NCBI GenBank assembly: GCA_020636475.1
Contig: JACJXU010000013.1
Location: 1 to 48,348 of the forward strand
DNA length: 48,348 nt
Source of the DNA: Chitinophagales bacterium
GTDB lineage: Bacteria > Bacteroidota > Bacteroidia > Chitinophagales > UBA2359
Reading direction: 5' to 3'
Under the pieces are notes generated by a model. That model made no database searches. It was given only the letters and a program-made list of their open reading frames with translations, and had not been told where the DNA came from. The position numbers and the translations under genes are program-made. Shown here one piece after another: positions 6,916 to 15,545 of the stretch (position 1 is the first letter of the stretch; the number at the start of each line of letters is the position of its first letter).

Positions 6916-8241
6916 ATGCGCGCGCTTGTATTATTGAATAGATTTTCGGCAATATCTTTAATATGGTTTTTCTTTGGCACAATAAGCCACAACTGTTTGG
7001 CAAAAATACCTCCTTCCGGCATTATGTTTTTGAATGGTTCGTGGAAAGATGCCTTGAAAACAGCGCAAAAGCAAGAAAAAATAATTTTTGTAGAAGCCTA
7101 CGCTACTTGGTGTGCCCCCTGCCGCGAAATGGAACAAGAGGTTTTCAGCAATCCCGATGTTGCCAATTATTTTAATCAAAATTTTGTAAATTTCAGAGCG
7201 AATATTGGCACAATTGATGGCGAAGAATTTAAAGCAAAATACGAAGTTGCTTACTTGCCCGATATTATTTTTCTTAATACCGATGGCGAGGTGATTTTTA
7301 GAGACAACGGCAAAATGAGTACCAGCGAACTTATCACTTTGGCAGAACAACTTTTGAATGACCAGCAACAAAACAAACGCAAAAAAAACACCACTTCTTC
7401 AAAAAATGTAGCCAACAATTCCAACGCACCTTCGCCTGTTTTTACCCCAAGCAATACAAATTATTATGCCGCTACACACTTGGATAGAATGTACCAAGAA
7501 GGATATCGCAAAGCCGATTTTTTGTATAAATATGCCCAGCAACTCCGAAGCAATAACCAAATAACCGCACCCGTTGCCAACGATTATTTAAAAAAAGTAT
7601 GCTGGAATCCAAGCAAGCGTCATCAGGCAAGTACCATCAATTTTATTTATGATTTTGCCGACGAGGCTCCTTCAAAAGCTTTGGAACTATTGATAAAACG
7701 CCACAAAGAATACGACGACCATTACGGCGGATTGCACATAGAAACCAAAATCAAAAATTCGCTGCGTGTAGGCGTAAAACGCGCAGCCATTAATCGGAAT
7801 GAAAATGATTTTAAAGAATGTTTGCGCTTGGCGCGAAAAGCTCCCATGCAAAATTCGCGCGATTTTATTTCCGAAATAAAATGTACTTATTATCTCGAAA
7901 TAAAAGATTGGAACGAATACGCCGATGAAATAAATGGCTATGCCTACCGCAACCAACGTCCCGATGCTGTTTTTCTCAATAATGCTGCCGTGAATATTTT
8001 GTACAACACTTCCGATGGCAAATTGCTAAAACGCGCCACCAACTGGGCAGAACGCTCTATAAAAGTAGAAAGCCGCTACTACAACAATCTCACCTATGCG
8101 CGCCTGCTTTTGAAACAAAACAACCTCCGCAAAGCGCACGAAATTGCCAGTTTAGCTATTCACTTGGCACAAAAACAAGGCGAAAGCAGCATTGATGCCC
8201 AAAATTTGTTGCAAGAAATAAAACAAAGGGGTTATTGGTAA
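6916..8241 (+). CDS. Thioredoxin-fold protein with TPR-like C-terminal region
   Basis: The protein has 441 residues. An N-terminal hydrophobic segment (about 10-27) acts as signal peptide or anchor. A thioredoxin domain of the Thioredoxin_7/DUF255-like type follows, with [19 protein letters not shown] (C66 and C69) and cis-proline loop [10 protein letters not shown]. After a K/N/S-rich linker (about 150-180) the remaining 260 residues are helical, with repeat character ([34 protein letters not shown] resembling a TPR). This layout is common in Bacteroidota envelope proteins. It probably handles disulfides in the periplasm while the helical part binds a partner; the target is unknown. Confidence 0.8.
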   Translation: MRALVLLNRFSAISLIWFFFGTISHNCLAKIPPSGIMFLNGSWKDALKTAQKQEKIIFVEAYATWCAPCREMEQEVFSNPDVANYFNQNFVNFRANIGTIDGEEFKAKYEVAYLPDIIFLNTDGEVIFRDNGKMSTSELITLAEQLLNDQQQNKRKKNTTSSKNVANNSNAPSPVFTPSNTNYYAATHLDRMYQEGYRKADFLYKYAQQLRSNNQITAPVANDYLKKVCWNPSKRHQASTINFIYDFADEAPSKALELLIKRHKEYDDHYGGLHIETKIKNSLRVGVKRAAINRNENDFKECLRLARKAPMQNSRDFISEIKCTYYLEIKDWNEYADEINGYAYRNQRPDAVFLNNAAVNILYNTSDGKLLKRATNWAERSIKVESRYYNNLTYARLLLKQNNLRKAHEIASLAIHLAQKQGESSIDAQNLLQEIKQRGYW

Positions 8242-8353
8242 AAGCAGTATTCAAGAAAAAATATACTATAAAAAAATTATCTTATATTTCAAAAATAGTA
8301 CAAAACACTATTTACCTCAAGGGTAAGTTTTTCATTCCTTCGGATAAAAAATG

Positions 8354-8361
8354 TATCTTTG
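8354..8361 (+). promoter_or_regulatory. Bacteroidota -7 box (TATCTTTG) before the acyl-CoA dehydrogenase
   Basis: TATCTTTG matches TAnnTTTG exactly, 11 nt before the ATG at 8373. Transcription would begin about 5 nt before the start codon, so the mRNA would be nearly leaderless. No clear -33 TTG is seen. Confidence 0.5.
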
Positions 8362-8372
8362 AGCAAAAACTT

Positions 8373-9536
8373 ATGGACACATCGAATACACAAGGCATTA
8401 GCTTTATTCCTTCCGAAAACCAACGTATGATTCAGCAGATGGTACGCGATTTTGCTGAAAAAGAAATCCGCCCAAATGTAATGGACTGGGACGAAAGTCA
8501 GCATTTTCCCGTAGAGCTTTTCAAAAAAATGGGCAAATTGGGTATTATGGGCGTTTTGGTGCCGCACGAGTATGGCGGCGCAGGCTTGGGTTATTTCGAG
8601 TATATAAATGTAATTGTAGAAATAGCGCGCGTGTGCGGTTCCATAGGTTTGTCGGTAGCTGCACACAACTCACTTTGCACCAATCATATTCTAACATTTG
8701 CCAACGAGACACAAAAACAAAAATATCTTCCCAAATTAGCCTCCGGCGAATGGATTGGCGCGTGGGCACTCACCGAACCCAACACTGGCTCGGATGCCAT
8801 GCGTATGAAATGTACCGCCCGCAAAGAAGGTAAGCAATGGATACTTAATGGCACAAAGTGTTGGATTACGCACGGCAAAACCGGCGATGTGGTGGTGGTT
8901 ATTGCCCGCACGGGCGAACTATTGGACTCGCACGGTATGACAGCCTTTGTAGTAGAACGCGGCACGCCCGGACTCAAAGCCGGAAAAAAAGAAAACAAAC
9001 TCGGTATGCGCGCTTCCGAAACCGCCGAAGTGATTTTTGAAGACTGCCACATTCCCGAAGAAAATGTGCTGGGGCAAGTAGGCGAGGGTTTTATACAAGC
9101 CATGAAAATATTAGACGGCGGACGTATTTCTATTGCTTCGCTGGGTTTGGGCATTGCCAAAGGAGCATACGATGCTGCCCTGAAATACGCCCAAGAGCGC
9201 GAACAGTTTGGCAAACCTATTGCACACTTTCAGGCAATTGCCTTTAAATTGGCGGATATGGCTACTAAGATTGAAGCCGGAGAACTCCTTACGCTACAAG
9301 CTGCCGATTTGAAAAATCGCCACGAAAAAGTAACCAAAGAATCGGCAATGGCAAAATACTACACCTCAGAAATAGCCGTACAAATAGCCAACGATGCCGT
9401 ACAAGTATTTGGCGGGTATGGCTACACCAAAGATTTTCCGGTAGAAAAATTTTACCGCGATGCCAAACTTTGTACGATTGGCGAAGGGACATCGGAAATC
9501 CAAAAATTAGTAATTTCGCGCGAAGTATTGCAATAA
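8373..9536 (+). CDS. Acyl-CoA dehydrogenase
   Basis: I start the gene at ATG 8373 ([11 protein letters not shown]); the open frame further upstream is basic, unrelated sequence and crosses the promoter box. The 387 residues show the full fold: N-terminal helices ([13 protein letters not shown]), FAD-binding middle domain ([22 protein letters not shown]), and C-terminal helices with [21 protein letters not shown]. The catalytic base is the Glu of [13 protein letters not shown]. It oxidises acyl-CoA to enoyl-CoA and passes electrons to ETF. It resembles short- or branched-chain enzymes, but chain length cannot be read from sequence. No other beta-oxidation gene is adjacent. Confidence 0.92.
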   Translation: MDTSNTQGISFIPSENQRMIQQMVRDFAEKEIRPNVMDWDESQHFPVELFKKMGKLGIMGVLVPHEYGGAGLGYFEYINVIVEIARVCGSIGLSVAAHNSLCTNHILTFANETQKQKYLPKLASGEWIGAWALTEPNTGSDAMRMKCTARKEGKQWILNGTKCWITHGKTGDVVVVIARTGELLDSHGMTAFVVERGTPGLKAGKKENKLGMRASETAEVIFEDCHIPEENVLGQVGEGFIQAMKILDGGRISIASLGLGIAKGAYDAALKYAQEREQFGKPIAHFQAIAFKLADMATKIEAGELLTLQAADLKNRHEKVTKESAMAKYYTSEIAVQIANDAVQVFGGYGYTKDFPVEKFYRDAKLCTIGEGTSEIQKLVISREVLQ

Positions 9537-9552
9537 AGGTATTTTTGCTGTT

Positions 9553-10784
9553 AGGGTTTTCTTATAAAAAAAATGCAACTAAAAAAGGTAAGCAAGAATT
9601 TGTAAATTAGAGTGAGAAAAAAATACCAAATTCAAAACTTACCTTATGAACAAAAGTACAACATTTTTAGAAGCCCTACAAAATGAAGAGACATTAGATT
9701 TACGAGACAACAGAGGAAACATCATGATTTATGCTTAATCTTAGTAGAGTTTATAGTGGCACTATTGTGTAATCGAGATGGGAATTTATCTTCAATACGT
9801 CGTCACATGAGCGCACACCATTCGAGTCTTGTAAAGGAATTAAGTATGGAAAAAGTTGCGCAAAAAACGGTATCAAGATCTCATTTACCCATACTATTGA
9901 GCAAAGTAAATGGAGCATCTTTGGCTAAATTGCTTTATGAGTACTATGGTGTTTCGCTATCTGAAAAGAGAAGAAATGGTTTGCACTTGACGGTAAAGAA
10001 CTGAAAGGCAGCATTTTAGCAGGAGACAATAGAGGGCAAGCAGTAGCCTTAGCCGTCAGCCATGAAGACAGGTCAGTTTGTAGAATGTCCTTTTTCAATG
10101 GCACCAAAGAGAGCGAAGTAGTAGCGGTACGAACAATGCTTAAATCCCCATTAGTGAGTCAAAAATAACGATGGACGCATTGCATTTAAAGCCAAACTCC
10201 TTGATACCCATAGCTGAAGCAGGCGGTATTTTTTGGTTGGTTTAAAAGACAATCAAGCAGAGTTATTAGCTGAAATGCGATTTTGTAGCGAGCAGGATCA
10301 GGGATTTATGCCTATGATTCAGGTGTAAAAAGGACACGGTAGAGGAGCGGCGTAGTTATTGTTCTTATAACATAGAGAAAGCCTATGTGGATAAACGCTG
10401 GAAAAGAGCAAATTTTAACTACCTTATTAAGGTACAACGAGAACGAACTATTTGCAATAGCCATACCCACAGTAAGCAAATTGCCTACTTTTTAACCAAT
10501 AAAAGGTGCAAAATCAGGCAGATGCAATGGAATTATACTAAGCTATTCGTTGTCATTGGCAAGTGGAAACAGCCAATAACACTAGAGATTGTATTTTAAG
10601 AGAAGATAAATTGAGATGCACTATCACGCACACTAATCAGACAATAGCACTCTGTAGAACTATGGTTATCAGCATTTTAAATAAATCCGACATTAAAATC
10701 GCTCTGAAGTAATGGATTATTTTGCAGACCATTTCTTCAAGTGCATTGCTTTTTGAAGAAGATCTGTTTTTATAAGAAAACCCT
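9553..10784 (+). mobile_element. Degenerate ISAs1-family insertion sequence with intact ends
   Basis: The left end AGGGTTTTCTTATAAAAA (9553-9570) is a perfect 18-bp inverted match of 10767-10784. TTTTGCTGT occurs directly outside both ends (9543-9551 and 10785-10793), a 9-bp target duplication; a 10-bp one with a single change would leave no extra base. The 1232-bp length fits ISAs1. The enclosed transposase is broken many times, so the element is immobile unless helped in trans. It landed just upstream of the rpsU promoter. Confidence 0.85.
9646..10712 (+). pseudogene. ISAs1-family transposase, multiply frameshifted
   Basis: Translation across three frames gives a recognisable ISAs1 DDE transposase: MNKSTTFLEALQNEE, then VALLCNRDGNLSSIRRHM, FALDGKELKGSILAGDNRGQ (first Asp), TMDALHLKPNSL (second Asp), and HWQVETANNTRDCILREDKL (Glu). 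Frame changes near 9725, 9985, 10165 and 10240 and several stops separate these blocks. No single product could be active. Confidence 0.85.
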
Positions 10785-10824
10785 TTTTGCTGTAAAAAAT
10801 ATTTTACAATAAAAAATATTATAC

Positions 10825-10832
10825 TAAATTTG
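10825..10832 (+). promoter_or_regulatory. Bacteroidota -7 box (TAAATTTG) before rpsU
   Basis: TAAATTTG fits TAnnTTTG and lies 44 nt before the rpsU ATG. It is about 40 bp from the IS right end, so any upstream promoter elements have been replaced or shifted by the insertion. Confidence 0.5.
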
Positions 10833-10876
10833 CGCACTAATTTTTATAAAACACAAAATATAAATACTTATTCTTT

Positions 10877-11071
10877 ATGTTGATAATTGATGTAAAAGAT
10901 AGCGATACTATCGACAAAGCGTTGAGAAAGTATAAAAAGAAATTTGAGCGTACAGGTACGTTAAGAGAATTGCGCGACCGCAAGTATTTTACCAAACCGT
11001 CTATCGAAAAAAGACAACAACACCTCAAAGCTATTTACAAAGAACAACGCTACGGTGCTGCGGCATTGTAA
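10877..11071 (+). CDS. rpsU: 30S ribosomal protein bS21
   Basis: This 64-residue, strongly basic protein has the bS21 pattern: short beta start MLIIDVKDSDTIDKALRKYKKKFE, then two basic helices (RTGTLRELRDRKYFTKPSIEKRQQHLKAIYK split over residues 26-57). Family knowledge: bS21 binds near the anti-Shine-Dalgarno region of 16S rRNA and, in Bacteroidota, helps mask it. It is monocistronic here, with its own promoter box and terminator, immediately downstream of the dead IS element. Confidence 0.95.
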   Translation: MLIIDVKDSDTIDKALRKYKKKFERTGTLRELRDRKYFTKPSIEKRQQHLKAIYKEQRYGAAAL

Positions 11072-11144
11072 TTTAACTCCTCTCAAATTGTAGTGGGATT
11101 GTGTGAACATCCGATAGCTTAATTTTTTTAATTCATTTGTTTTC

Positions 11145-11187
11145 TAAACGAGTTTGCTTCAATGAAGTAGGCTCGTTTATTTTTTTG
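11145..11187 (+). terminator. Intrinsic terminator after rpsU
   Basis: AAACGAG (11146-11152) pairs with CTCGTTT (11172-11178), with an inner CTTC/GAAG pairing, followed by an A and a run of T. It lies 74 nt past the rpsU stop and ends transcription before the antisense T9SS debris. Confidence 0.8.
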
Positions 11188-11368
11188 CGTTCCCTCCCTT
11201 GCGGTCGGGAAGTCTCTTTAACTTAATGTTGCACCACCACCTTTCGGTAAATACTCTCGCCTGCTGTGGTTTGTAGGTGTAGTAGGTAGATGCCGTTGGG
11301 GAGATGGCTTAGGTTTAGGGTTTGTATTTTACCTCCCCTTGCCCCTCCAATGGAGGGGAATTGACCAC
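11187..11368. repeat. 182-bp direct repeat R1 (T9SS tail plus 3' flank)
   Basis: Nearly identical to 14483-14664 (R2), with about seven differences, and over its first 150 bp to 20430-20553 (R3). All three have the same orientation. R1 and R2 flank the molybdenum hydroxylase operon; R2 and R3 flank the T9SS array. Confidence 0.8.
11223..11368 (-). pseudogene. Orphan T9SS sorting-domain tail (repeat copy R1)
   Basis: The minus strand encodes FPSIGGARGGKIQ, then LNLSHLPNGIYLLHLQ and ESIYRKVVVQH and a TAA stop at 11223-11225. No gene body or start is attached. With its 3' flank, 11187-11368 is about 96% identical to 14483-14664, the true end of the IS982-split gene. It is a dispersed gene-tail fragment. 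Confidence 0.75.
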
Positions 11369-11405
11369 CCCGTCTTCGGACACCCCTCCTTGTAAGGAGG
11401 GGAAT
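11331..11405. repeat. Two GC-rich palindromic repeats
   Basis: CCCCTCCAATGGAGGGG (11342-11358) and CCCCTCCTTGTAAGGAGGGG (11383-11402) are self-complementary and stand out against the AT-rich surroundings. The first belongs to the family also seen at 14638, 14698 and 48182; the second is a related variant. Confidence 0.7.
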
Positions 11406-11494
11406 GAGGGGAGTTTTTTTGGGATTTGTTTTTGCACATTTTATATCGAAGAGAAAAGACGCTAAAAATATTTACTGGTATTCGCAGGTACTTA

Positions 11495-11572
11495 TGCCAA
11501 AACTGTGCAAAATTTCCGTAAATGATGATGCGCTTTTCTTTCCTAATACGCAAGCATTATTCAATTTTGGTA
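11495..11572. repeat. Dispersed hairpin repeat, copy 2, abutting a stop codon
   Basis: About 85% identical to 1024-1090 across some 65 bp (CGTAAATGATGRTGCG, CCTAATACGCAA, TTTGGTATTA). Outer arms are TGCCAAA (11495-11501) and TTTGGTA (11566-11572). The right end touches the TAA of the hydroxylase large-subunit gene, just as copy 1 touches the J-domain gene stop. Confidence 0.7.
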
Positions 11573-13792
11573 TTACTTAATCAATTCGTACCCATTATTT
11601 CTAATCGGTAATTTTGTAATTCTATCGCCAGTTGCAGAGAAAATAGCATTGCATAAAGCCGGAGCAACAGATGGCACGCCAACTTCCCCAACACTGCCAG
11701 GAGTTTCTTCACTATTTATAATGATAATCTCTAATGGCGGCATTTCGTCATATCGCAATACATCATATTGCTTAAATGTAGCTTGTTGAACAATACCATT
11801 GCTCAAGGTAATTTCGCCTCGTAATACAGCACTTAACGCCCAAATAAAAGCACCTTCCATTTGGGCATAAACGCCATCCGGGTTAATAACAATACCACAA
11901 TCAATACCTGCAACAACGCGATGGATTTTAATTTTTTTATCTACTGAAACCGAAATATCAAAAGCATGTGCTGCATAACTATGCGCGCCTACATACGGAC
12001 AACATGCAATACCATAATAATGGTCTTTTTTCTTGGGAGAATTCCATCCTATGTGTTTGGCTACACGTTTCAATAAGTTTACCATACGTTTTGGCTGATA
12101 AGTATATTCTTTTTCTGCTAGCTTAGATTGTAATTTTGTCCAAGTATTTTCAGCTAAAAGATGAAGTCTAAACGCTAATGGATCCATATTTGCCTTATTT
12201 GCCAAGTCGTCTATGGTACATTCTATAGAAAAATTATTAACAGAGTTTGAAATAGAACGCCAAGGACCTGTATTAACTGGCGCAGGTTCATGAAAATATC
12301 CACTCTTAAAATTATTAACAGGATAATAAAACTCCCCACGCGCACCACCTGAACCTTCAACCTTTATTGCCCAATCAGGAACGCCCTCTGTTGCCCAAGT
12401 ATCTACCATAAATGCACTTCCCGACGATTTAAACTCCCAAGATTTCAAGTTTTTATGTCTATTTAATGAAGCAAGAATAGTTGTAGCTACTGCTGGTCTG
12501 TACGCACTATGTTTCATATCGTCCATCCGGCTCCAATACAATTTTATGGGTTTTTCTGTTACTTTTGCCAACTGCATAGCTTCTGCTGCATTGTCGAAAC
12601 TTACCCTACGACCAAAACCACCGCCAATAAGCATTAGGTTTATTTGGAGGTTTTCTCTTTCAATATTAAACGATTCGCATAATCTGTCAGATGCCAATCC
12701 CGGATTTTGATAACCGCCCCAAATTTCAAATTTACCATCCTTATATGTTGCCGTACAACTTGGCGGCTCAATAGGTGCTTGCGCTAAAAAAGGATATTCA
12801 AACTGAAGTTCGGTTTTTATTTTTGATTTTTTGTATGCAGTTTCAGCCTTGCCAAATTCATCTAAAACAACTAATTCTTTGTTGCGTATGTTATCTTTAA
12901 GATTTTGCATAAAACTTGCCGAAGATACCTTTTCGAATTTGCCAAAATCCCATTCAACGTCTATTAGAGTTATCGCTTTTTGGGCAGTCCAGAAAGAATC
13001 TGCCACTACAGCAATGCCTTGCTGCACTTTTGCTTTTGGCATCGGCTGAATTTCAACAATATCATAAACGCCTTTTAGATTTGCGGCTTCGGAAGCATCG
13101 TACTTTATAATGGTGCCACCATATACAGGACAACGCAATACCAAAGCATACATCATATTAGGCAAACTGAAGTCGTAGCTAAATAGGGTTTTTCCCATTA
13201 CAAGATTGGCGGTGTTTATTTTTTTCTTATGCTTGCCAATCAGCTTAAAATCTTGGTAGTTTTTAAGTTTTGGGGTTTCCGGAATAGGTAAATCCGAAGC
13301 TGCCAGAATTAAGTCTTTATAAGCTATAGATGCTTGCGAAACCGAATTAATTACCTTACTTTTTTCTGTTATGCACAGCGTGGTATCAATGTTCCATTTG
13401 TTGGCAGCTGCTTGAATTAACATTTCGCGCGCCAAGGCTCCGGCTTCCCGCAAAGGTTGCCAATTATCCTTTACAGAACAGCTTGCCCAAGTGACATAAT
13501 CATCTTTGTGCTCATACTCAAACGGAGCTATTTCGGACCTTACATCCTTCCATTGCGCATCTAACTCTTCCGCTACAATCATAGGCAAAGAAGTATCCAC
13601 TCCTTGACCAAATTCTTGTTTTCGTACATAAATTACAATAGAGCCGTCATCACAGAGTTTTAATAAAGGATGCGGTTGAAAACAAAAAGGTACGTCATTT
13701 TCCGCCTTAATCGAATATACCGGAAAATGGTGAAGCACCAAAAAACCCGAACTATATACAACCGACAACTTAATAAAATTCCTTCGTTCCAT
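11573..13792 (-). CDS. Molybdenum hydroxylase large subunit (xanthine dehydrogenase family, IorB-like)
   Basis: The protein has 739 residues. The N-terminus carries a twin-arginine signal (MERRNFIKLS then a hydrophobic stretch), indicating export of the folded enzyme. Cofactor-binding motifs of the molybdopterin cytosine dinucleotide subunit are present: FGQGVDTSLPMIVAEEL, LIGGGFGRR, GPWRSISNS and GSVGEVGVPSVAPAL, whose Glu (about 703) is the usual catalytic base. The layout matches isoquinoline 1-oxidoreductase beta subunit and related periplasmic aldehyde oxidases. The substrate cannot be told. The Fe-S subunit gene ends 2 nt upstream. No cytochrome c subunit or MoCo-insertion chaperone is adjacent. 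Confidence 0.88.
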   Translation of the reverse strand: MERRNFIKLSVVYSSGFLVLHHFPVYSIKAENDVPFCFQPHPLLKLCDDGSIVIYVRKQEFGQGVDTSLPMIVAEELDAQWKDVRSEIAPFEYEHKDDYVTWASCSVKDNWQPLREAGALAREMLIQAAANKWNIDTTLCITEKSKVINSVSQASIAYKDLILAASDLPIPETPKLKNYQDFKLIGKHKKKINTANLVMGKTLFSYDFSLPNMMYALVLRCPVYGGTIIKYDASEAANLKGVYDIVEIQPMPKAKVQQGIAVVADSFWTAQKAITLIDVEWDFGKFEKVSSASFMQNLKDNIRNKELVVLDEFGKAETAYKKSKIKTELQFEYPFLAQAPIEPPSCTATYKDGKFEIWGGYQNPGLASDRLCESFNIERENLQINLMLIGGGFGRRVSFDNAAEAMQLAKVTEKPIKLYWSRMDDMKHSAYRPAVATTILASLNRHKNLKSWEFKSSGSAFMVDTWATEGVPDWAIKVEGSGGARGEFYYPVNNFKSGYFHEPAPVNTGPWRSISNSVNNFSIECTIDDLANKANMDPLAFRLHLLAENTWTKLQSKLAEKEYTYQPKRMVNLLKRVAKHIGWNSPKKKDHYYGIACCPYVGAHSYAAHAFDISVSVDKKIKIHRVVAGIDCGIVINPDGVYAQMEGAFIWALSAVLRGEITLSNGIVQQATFKQYDVLRYDEMPPLEIIIINSEETPGSVGEVGVPSVAPALCNAIFSATGDRITKLPIRNNGYELIK

Positions 13793-13794
13793 AG

Positions 13795-14262
13795 CTATTG
13801 TTTTTTTATTTGAACGGCTCTTTCTATGGCTTTTCTAAGTCTTTGGTAGGTGCCGCAGCGACAGTAGTTATCGCTCATCGCTGTATTAATTTCTTCTTCC
13901 GAAGGCGTAGGTTTTTTATTTAGCAAGGCTGTAGCAGACATAATTTGACCACACTGACAATAGCCACATTGTGGTACGCCCTCTTCTATCCAAGCCTGTT
14001 GCACATAGTGGGAGCCATTTTCCGAAAGTCCTTCAATAGTTGTAATAACTTTATTTTCACAATCAGCAATTGGAATTTGGCAGGTGCGAATAGGTTCGTT
14101 ATCTATGATAGCAGTACAAGCACCGCAAACACCAAAACCACAGCCATATTTTGTTCCGGTTAAGTTCAAATCTTCCCTCAGTACCCACAATAATGGCTTA
14201 TCCGCGCTGGAATTTACTTTCTTATAAATTCCGTTTACCTTTATCTTGAATTCTTCTTTCAT
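13795..14262 (-). CDS. Molybdenum hydroxylase [2Fe-2S] small subunit (IorA-like)
   Basis: The protein has 155 residues. The plant-type [2Fe-2S] motif is [14 protein letters not shown] with a fourth Cys in RTCQIP (C41, C46, C49, C61). The second cluster is [12 protein letters not shown] and [15 protein letters not shown] (C99, C102, C134, C136). It relays electrons from the molybdenum site of the large subunit to an external acceptor. It has no signal peptide, so it would be carried out by the Tat signal of its partner. It is the first gene of the two-gene operon. Confidence 0.92.
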   Translation of the reverse strand: MKEEFKIKVNGIYKKVNSSADKPLLWVLREDLNLTGTKYGCGFGVCGACTAIIDNEPIRTCQIPIADCENKVITTIEGLSENGSHYVQQAWIEEGVPQCGYCQCGQIMSATALLNKKPTPSEEEINTAMSDNYCRCGTYQRLRKAIERAVQIKKQ

Positions 14263-14355
14263 AATTAATCATTAGAAAATATATAATTTTTATTATTATA
14301 GAATCTTTATCCCCAAAAAGAGGGTTGGCTTCATTTTCTAACTGAATTAATTTTC

Positions 14356-14363
14356 CAAATATA
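14356..14363 (-). promoter_or_regulatory. Bacteroidota -7 box (TATATTTG) before the hydroxylase operon
   Basis: The reverse strand reads TATATTTG, fitting TAnnTTTG, about 94 nt upstream of the Fe-S subunit ATG. No TTG at good spacing was found. Confidence 0.4.
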
Positions 14364-14465
14364 ACAAAAAACCCCCAATATTAAAAATCCCCACTGAATA
14401 GCATTGCTATCTTCATTTGTTTTCGGGTTTGTTCTTCTTCAAAGTTAAACTATTTTTTTGCATAT

Positions 14466-14482
14466 AAAAACCCTTGGGGTTT
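14466..14482 (-). terminator. Short intrinsic terminator after the split T9SS gene
   Basis: On the reverse strand AAACCC and GGGTTT pair around CAA, followed by more T. It lies about 40 nt after the stop at 14519. The same stem, slightly changed, is found at about 20419-20435 beside repeat R3. Confidence 0.5.
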
Positions 14483-14664
14483 GCGTTCCCTCCCTTGCGG
14501 TCGGGAAGACACTTTAACTTAATGCTGCACCACCACCTTTCGGTAAATACTCTCGCCTGCTGTGGTTTGTAGGTGTAGTAGGTAGATGCCGTTGGGGAGA
14601 TGGCTTAGGTTTAGGGTTTGGGTTTTACCTCCCCTTGCCCCTCCATAGGAGGGGAATTGACCAC
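14483..14664. repeat. 182-bp direct repeat R2 (T9SS tail plus 3' flank)
   Basis: This copy is attached to a gene body, the IS982-split T9SS paralog, and so is the likely source form. It matches R1 (11187-11368) over its whole length and R3 (20400-20553) up to the CCGTTGGGGAG segment. Confidence 0.8.
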
Positions 14665-15545
14665 CTTGACCTTCTTGACTTGTTTGACCTCCCCCTGCCC
14701 CTCCATAGGAGGGGAATTTGGTGGGGAACTTTTGTTTTTGCCCTTGACTGTTGTAGAGCGTGATGCGCTGTATGGCTTCGGGGCTTTGTATTTGTATTGT
14801 TTCGCTGGCGGGGTTGGGGTAAACACTAATACCAGCTCTACTACTTTCTACATCTTCTATACCATTGGTGAAAATAAGGGGGTCGGTGCAGCTGCTTTCG
14901 TATAGGCAACCATCGGCATCGGTGCGGACGAGCCAAATATCGTAGTAAGTAGTATCTGACCAATCTATTATACCCGTAGCAATGATATTGTTTAAGCTAT
15001 CTTCTACTACATCCCAAAAATAATACTCATTAGCTTCTTGTGTTCCTTGCATCGCTACTATTTTATGTAGCCAGCGCAATTCTCCATCAGGGCTTACCCG
15101 CAACAACATACCTGTAAAACTCGCTTCGTTAAATGGATTATTTAGATCTAATCCACAACCAATAATGTCTCCATTATTGGCTACAATGATCTTCCTTACA
15201 TATTGACTATCCTTTTCATCTAAAATTAACCGCCAATCTTCTACATATTCTTGGTTATCGTTGTAGTGAAAACGCACTAAATGAGTTATATCTGGTTTAT
15301 ATAAATCTTGTGTAAAGTAGTCATATCTCATTTCATAAACAAATCCGCCATCCGGGTGAAGAACTATATCAGGGTAAGAATCCCAAGGATAAACAGAATC
15401 TTCATCGGGAATTAATCCGGGTATTTCATACCAGCTTATTTCATTACCCAAGCTATCGGTTTTGAGTATGTAGCCGTTGATGTCATCTTCTTCATAACTA
15501 TAAATTTCACCGCCTACAAGGTAATTTTCCTCATTATCCCTTATA
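14519..15545 (-). pseudogene. T9SS paralog A, 3' part (downstream of IS982)
   Basis: This is the C-terminal two thirds of paralog A, separated from its start by the IS982 element. Removing the element and one TTATA copy joins ITII to RDNEENYLVGGEIYS in frame, matching paralogs B and C. The segment VAMQGTQEANEYYFWDVVED to GIEDVES is the same as in C, while the stretch around LILDEKDSQ follows B. Its sorting domain (YPNPASETIQIQS, RITLYNSQGQKQ, SHLPNGIYLLHLQ, KVVVQH) differs from those of B and C and contains two in-frame palindromic repeats. It is not expected to be expressed as a secreted protein while split. Confidence 0.8.
14627..14716. repeat. Two palindromic repeats inserted in frame in a T9SS sorting domain
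   Basis: CCCCTCCATAGGAGGGG occurs at 14638-14654 and 14698-14714. On the coding strand they read FPSYGGAGGGQ and FPSYGGARGGK, placed in a loop of the sorting domain between YNSQGQKQ and the LNLSHLPNG strand. Paralogs B and C have no such insert at this point. The frame is kept. Confidence 0.75.

Noticed and set aside
8235..8372. N-terminal extension of the acyl-CoA dehydrogenase
   Set aside because: The 46 extra residues are basic and unrelated to the family, overlap the previous gene, and contain the promoter box; the ATG at 8373 fits the family start.
9756..10004. Short plus-strand frame of 82 codons that could be a small gene
   Set aside because: It is one block of the broken ISAs1 transposase; neighbouring blocks continue in other frames.
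14618..14905. Plus-strand frame across the palindromic repeats
   Set aside because: Its sequence is the complement of the T9SS sorting domain with low-complexity repeats; the minus strand clearly codes.
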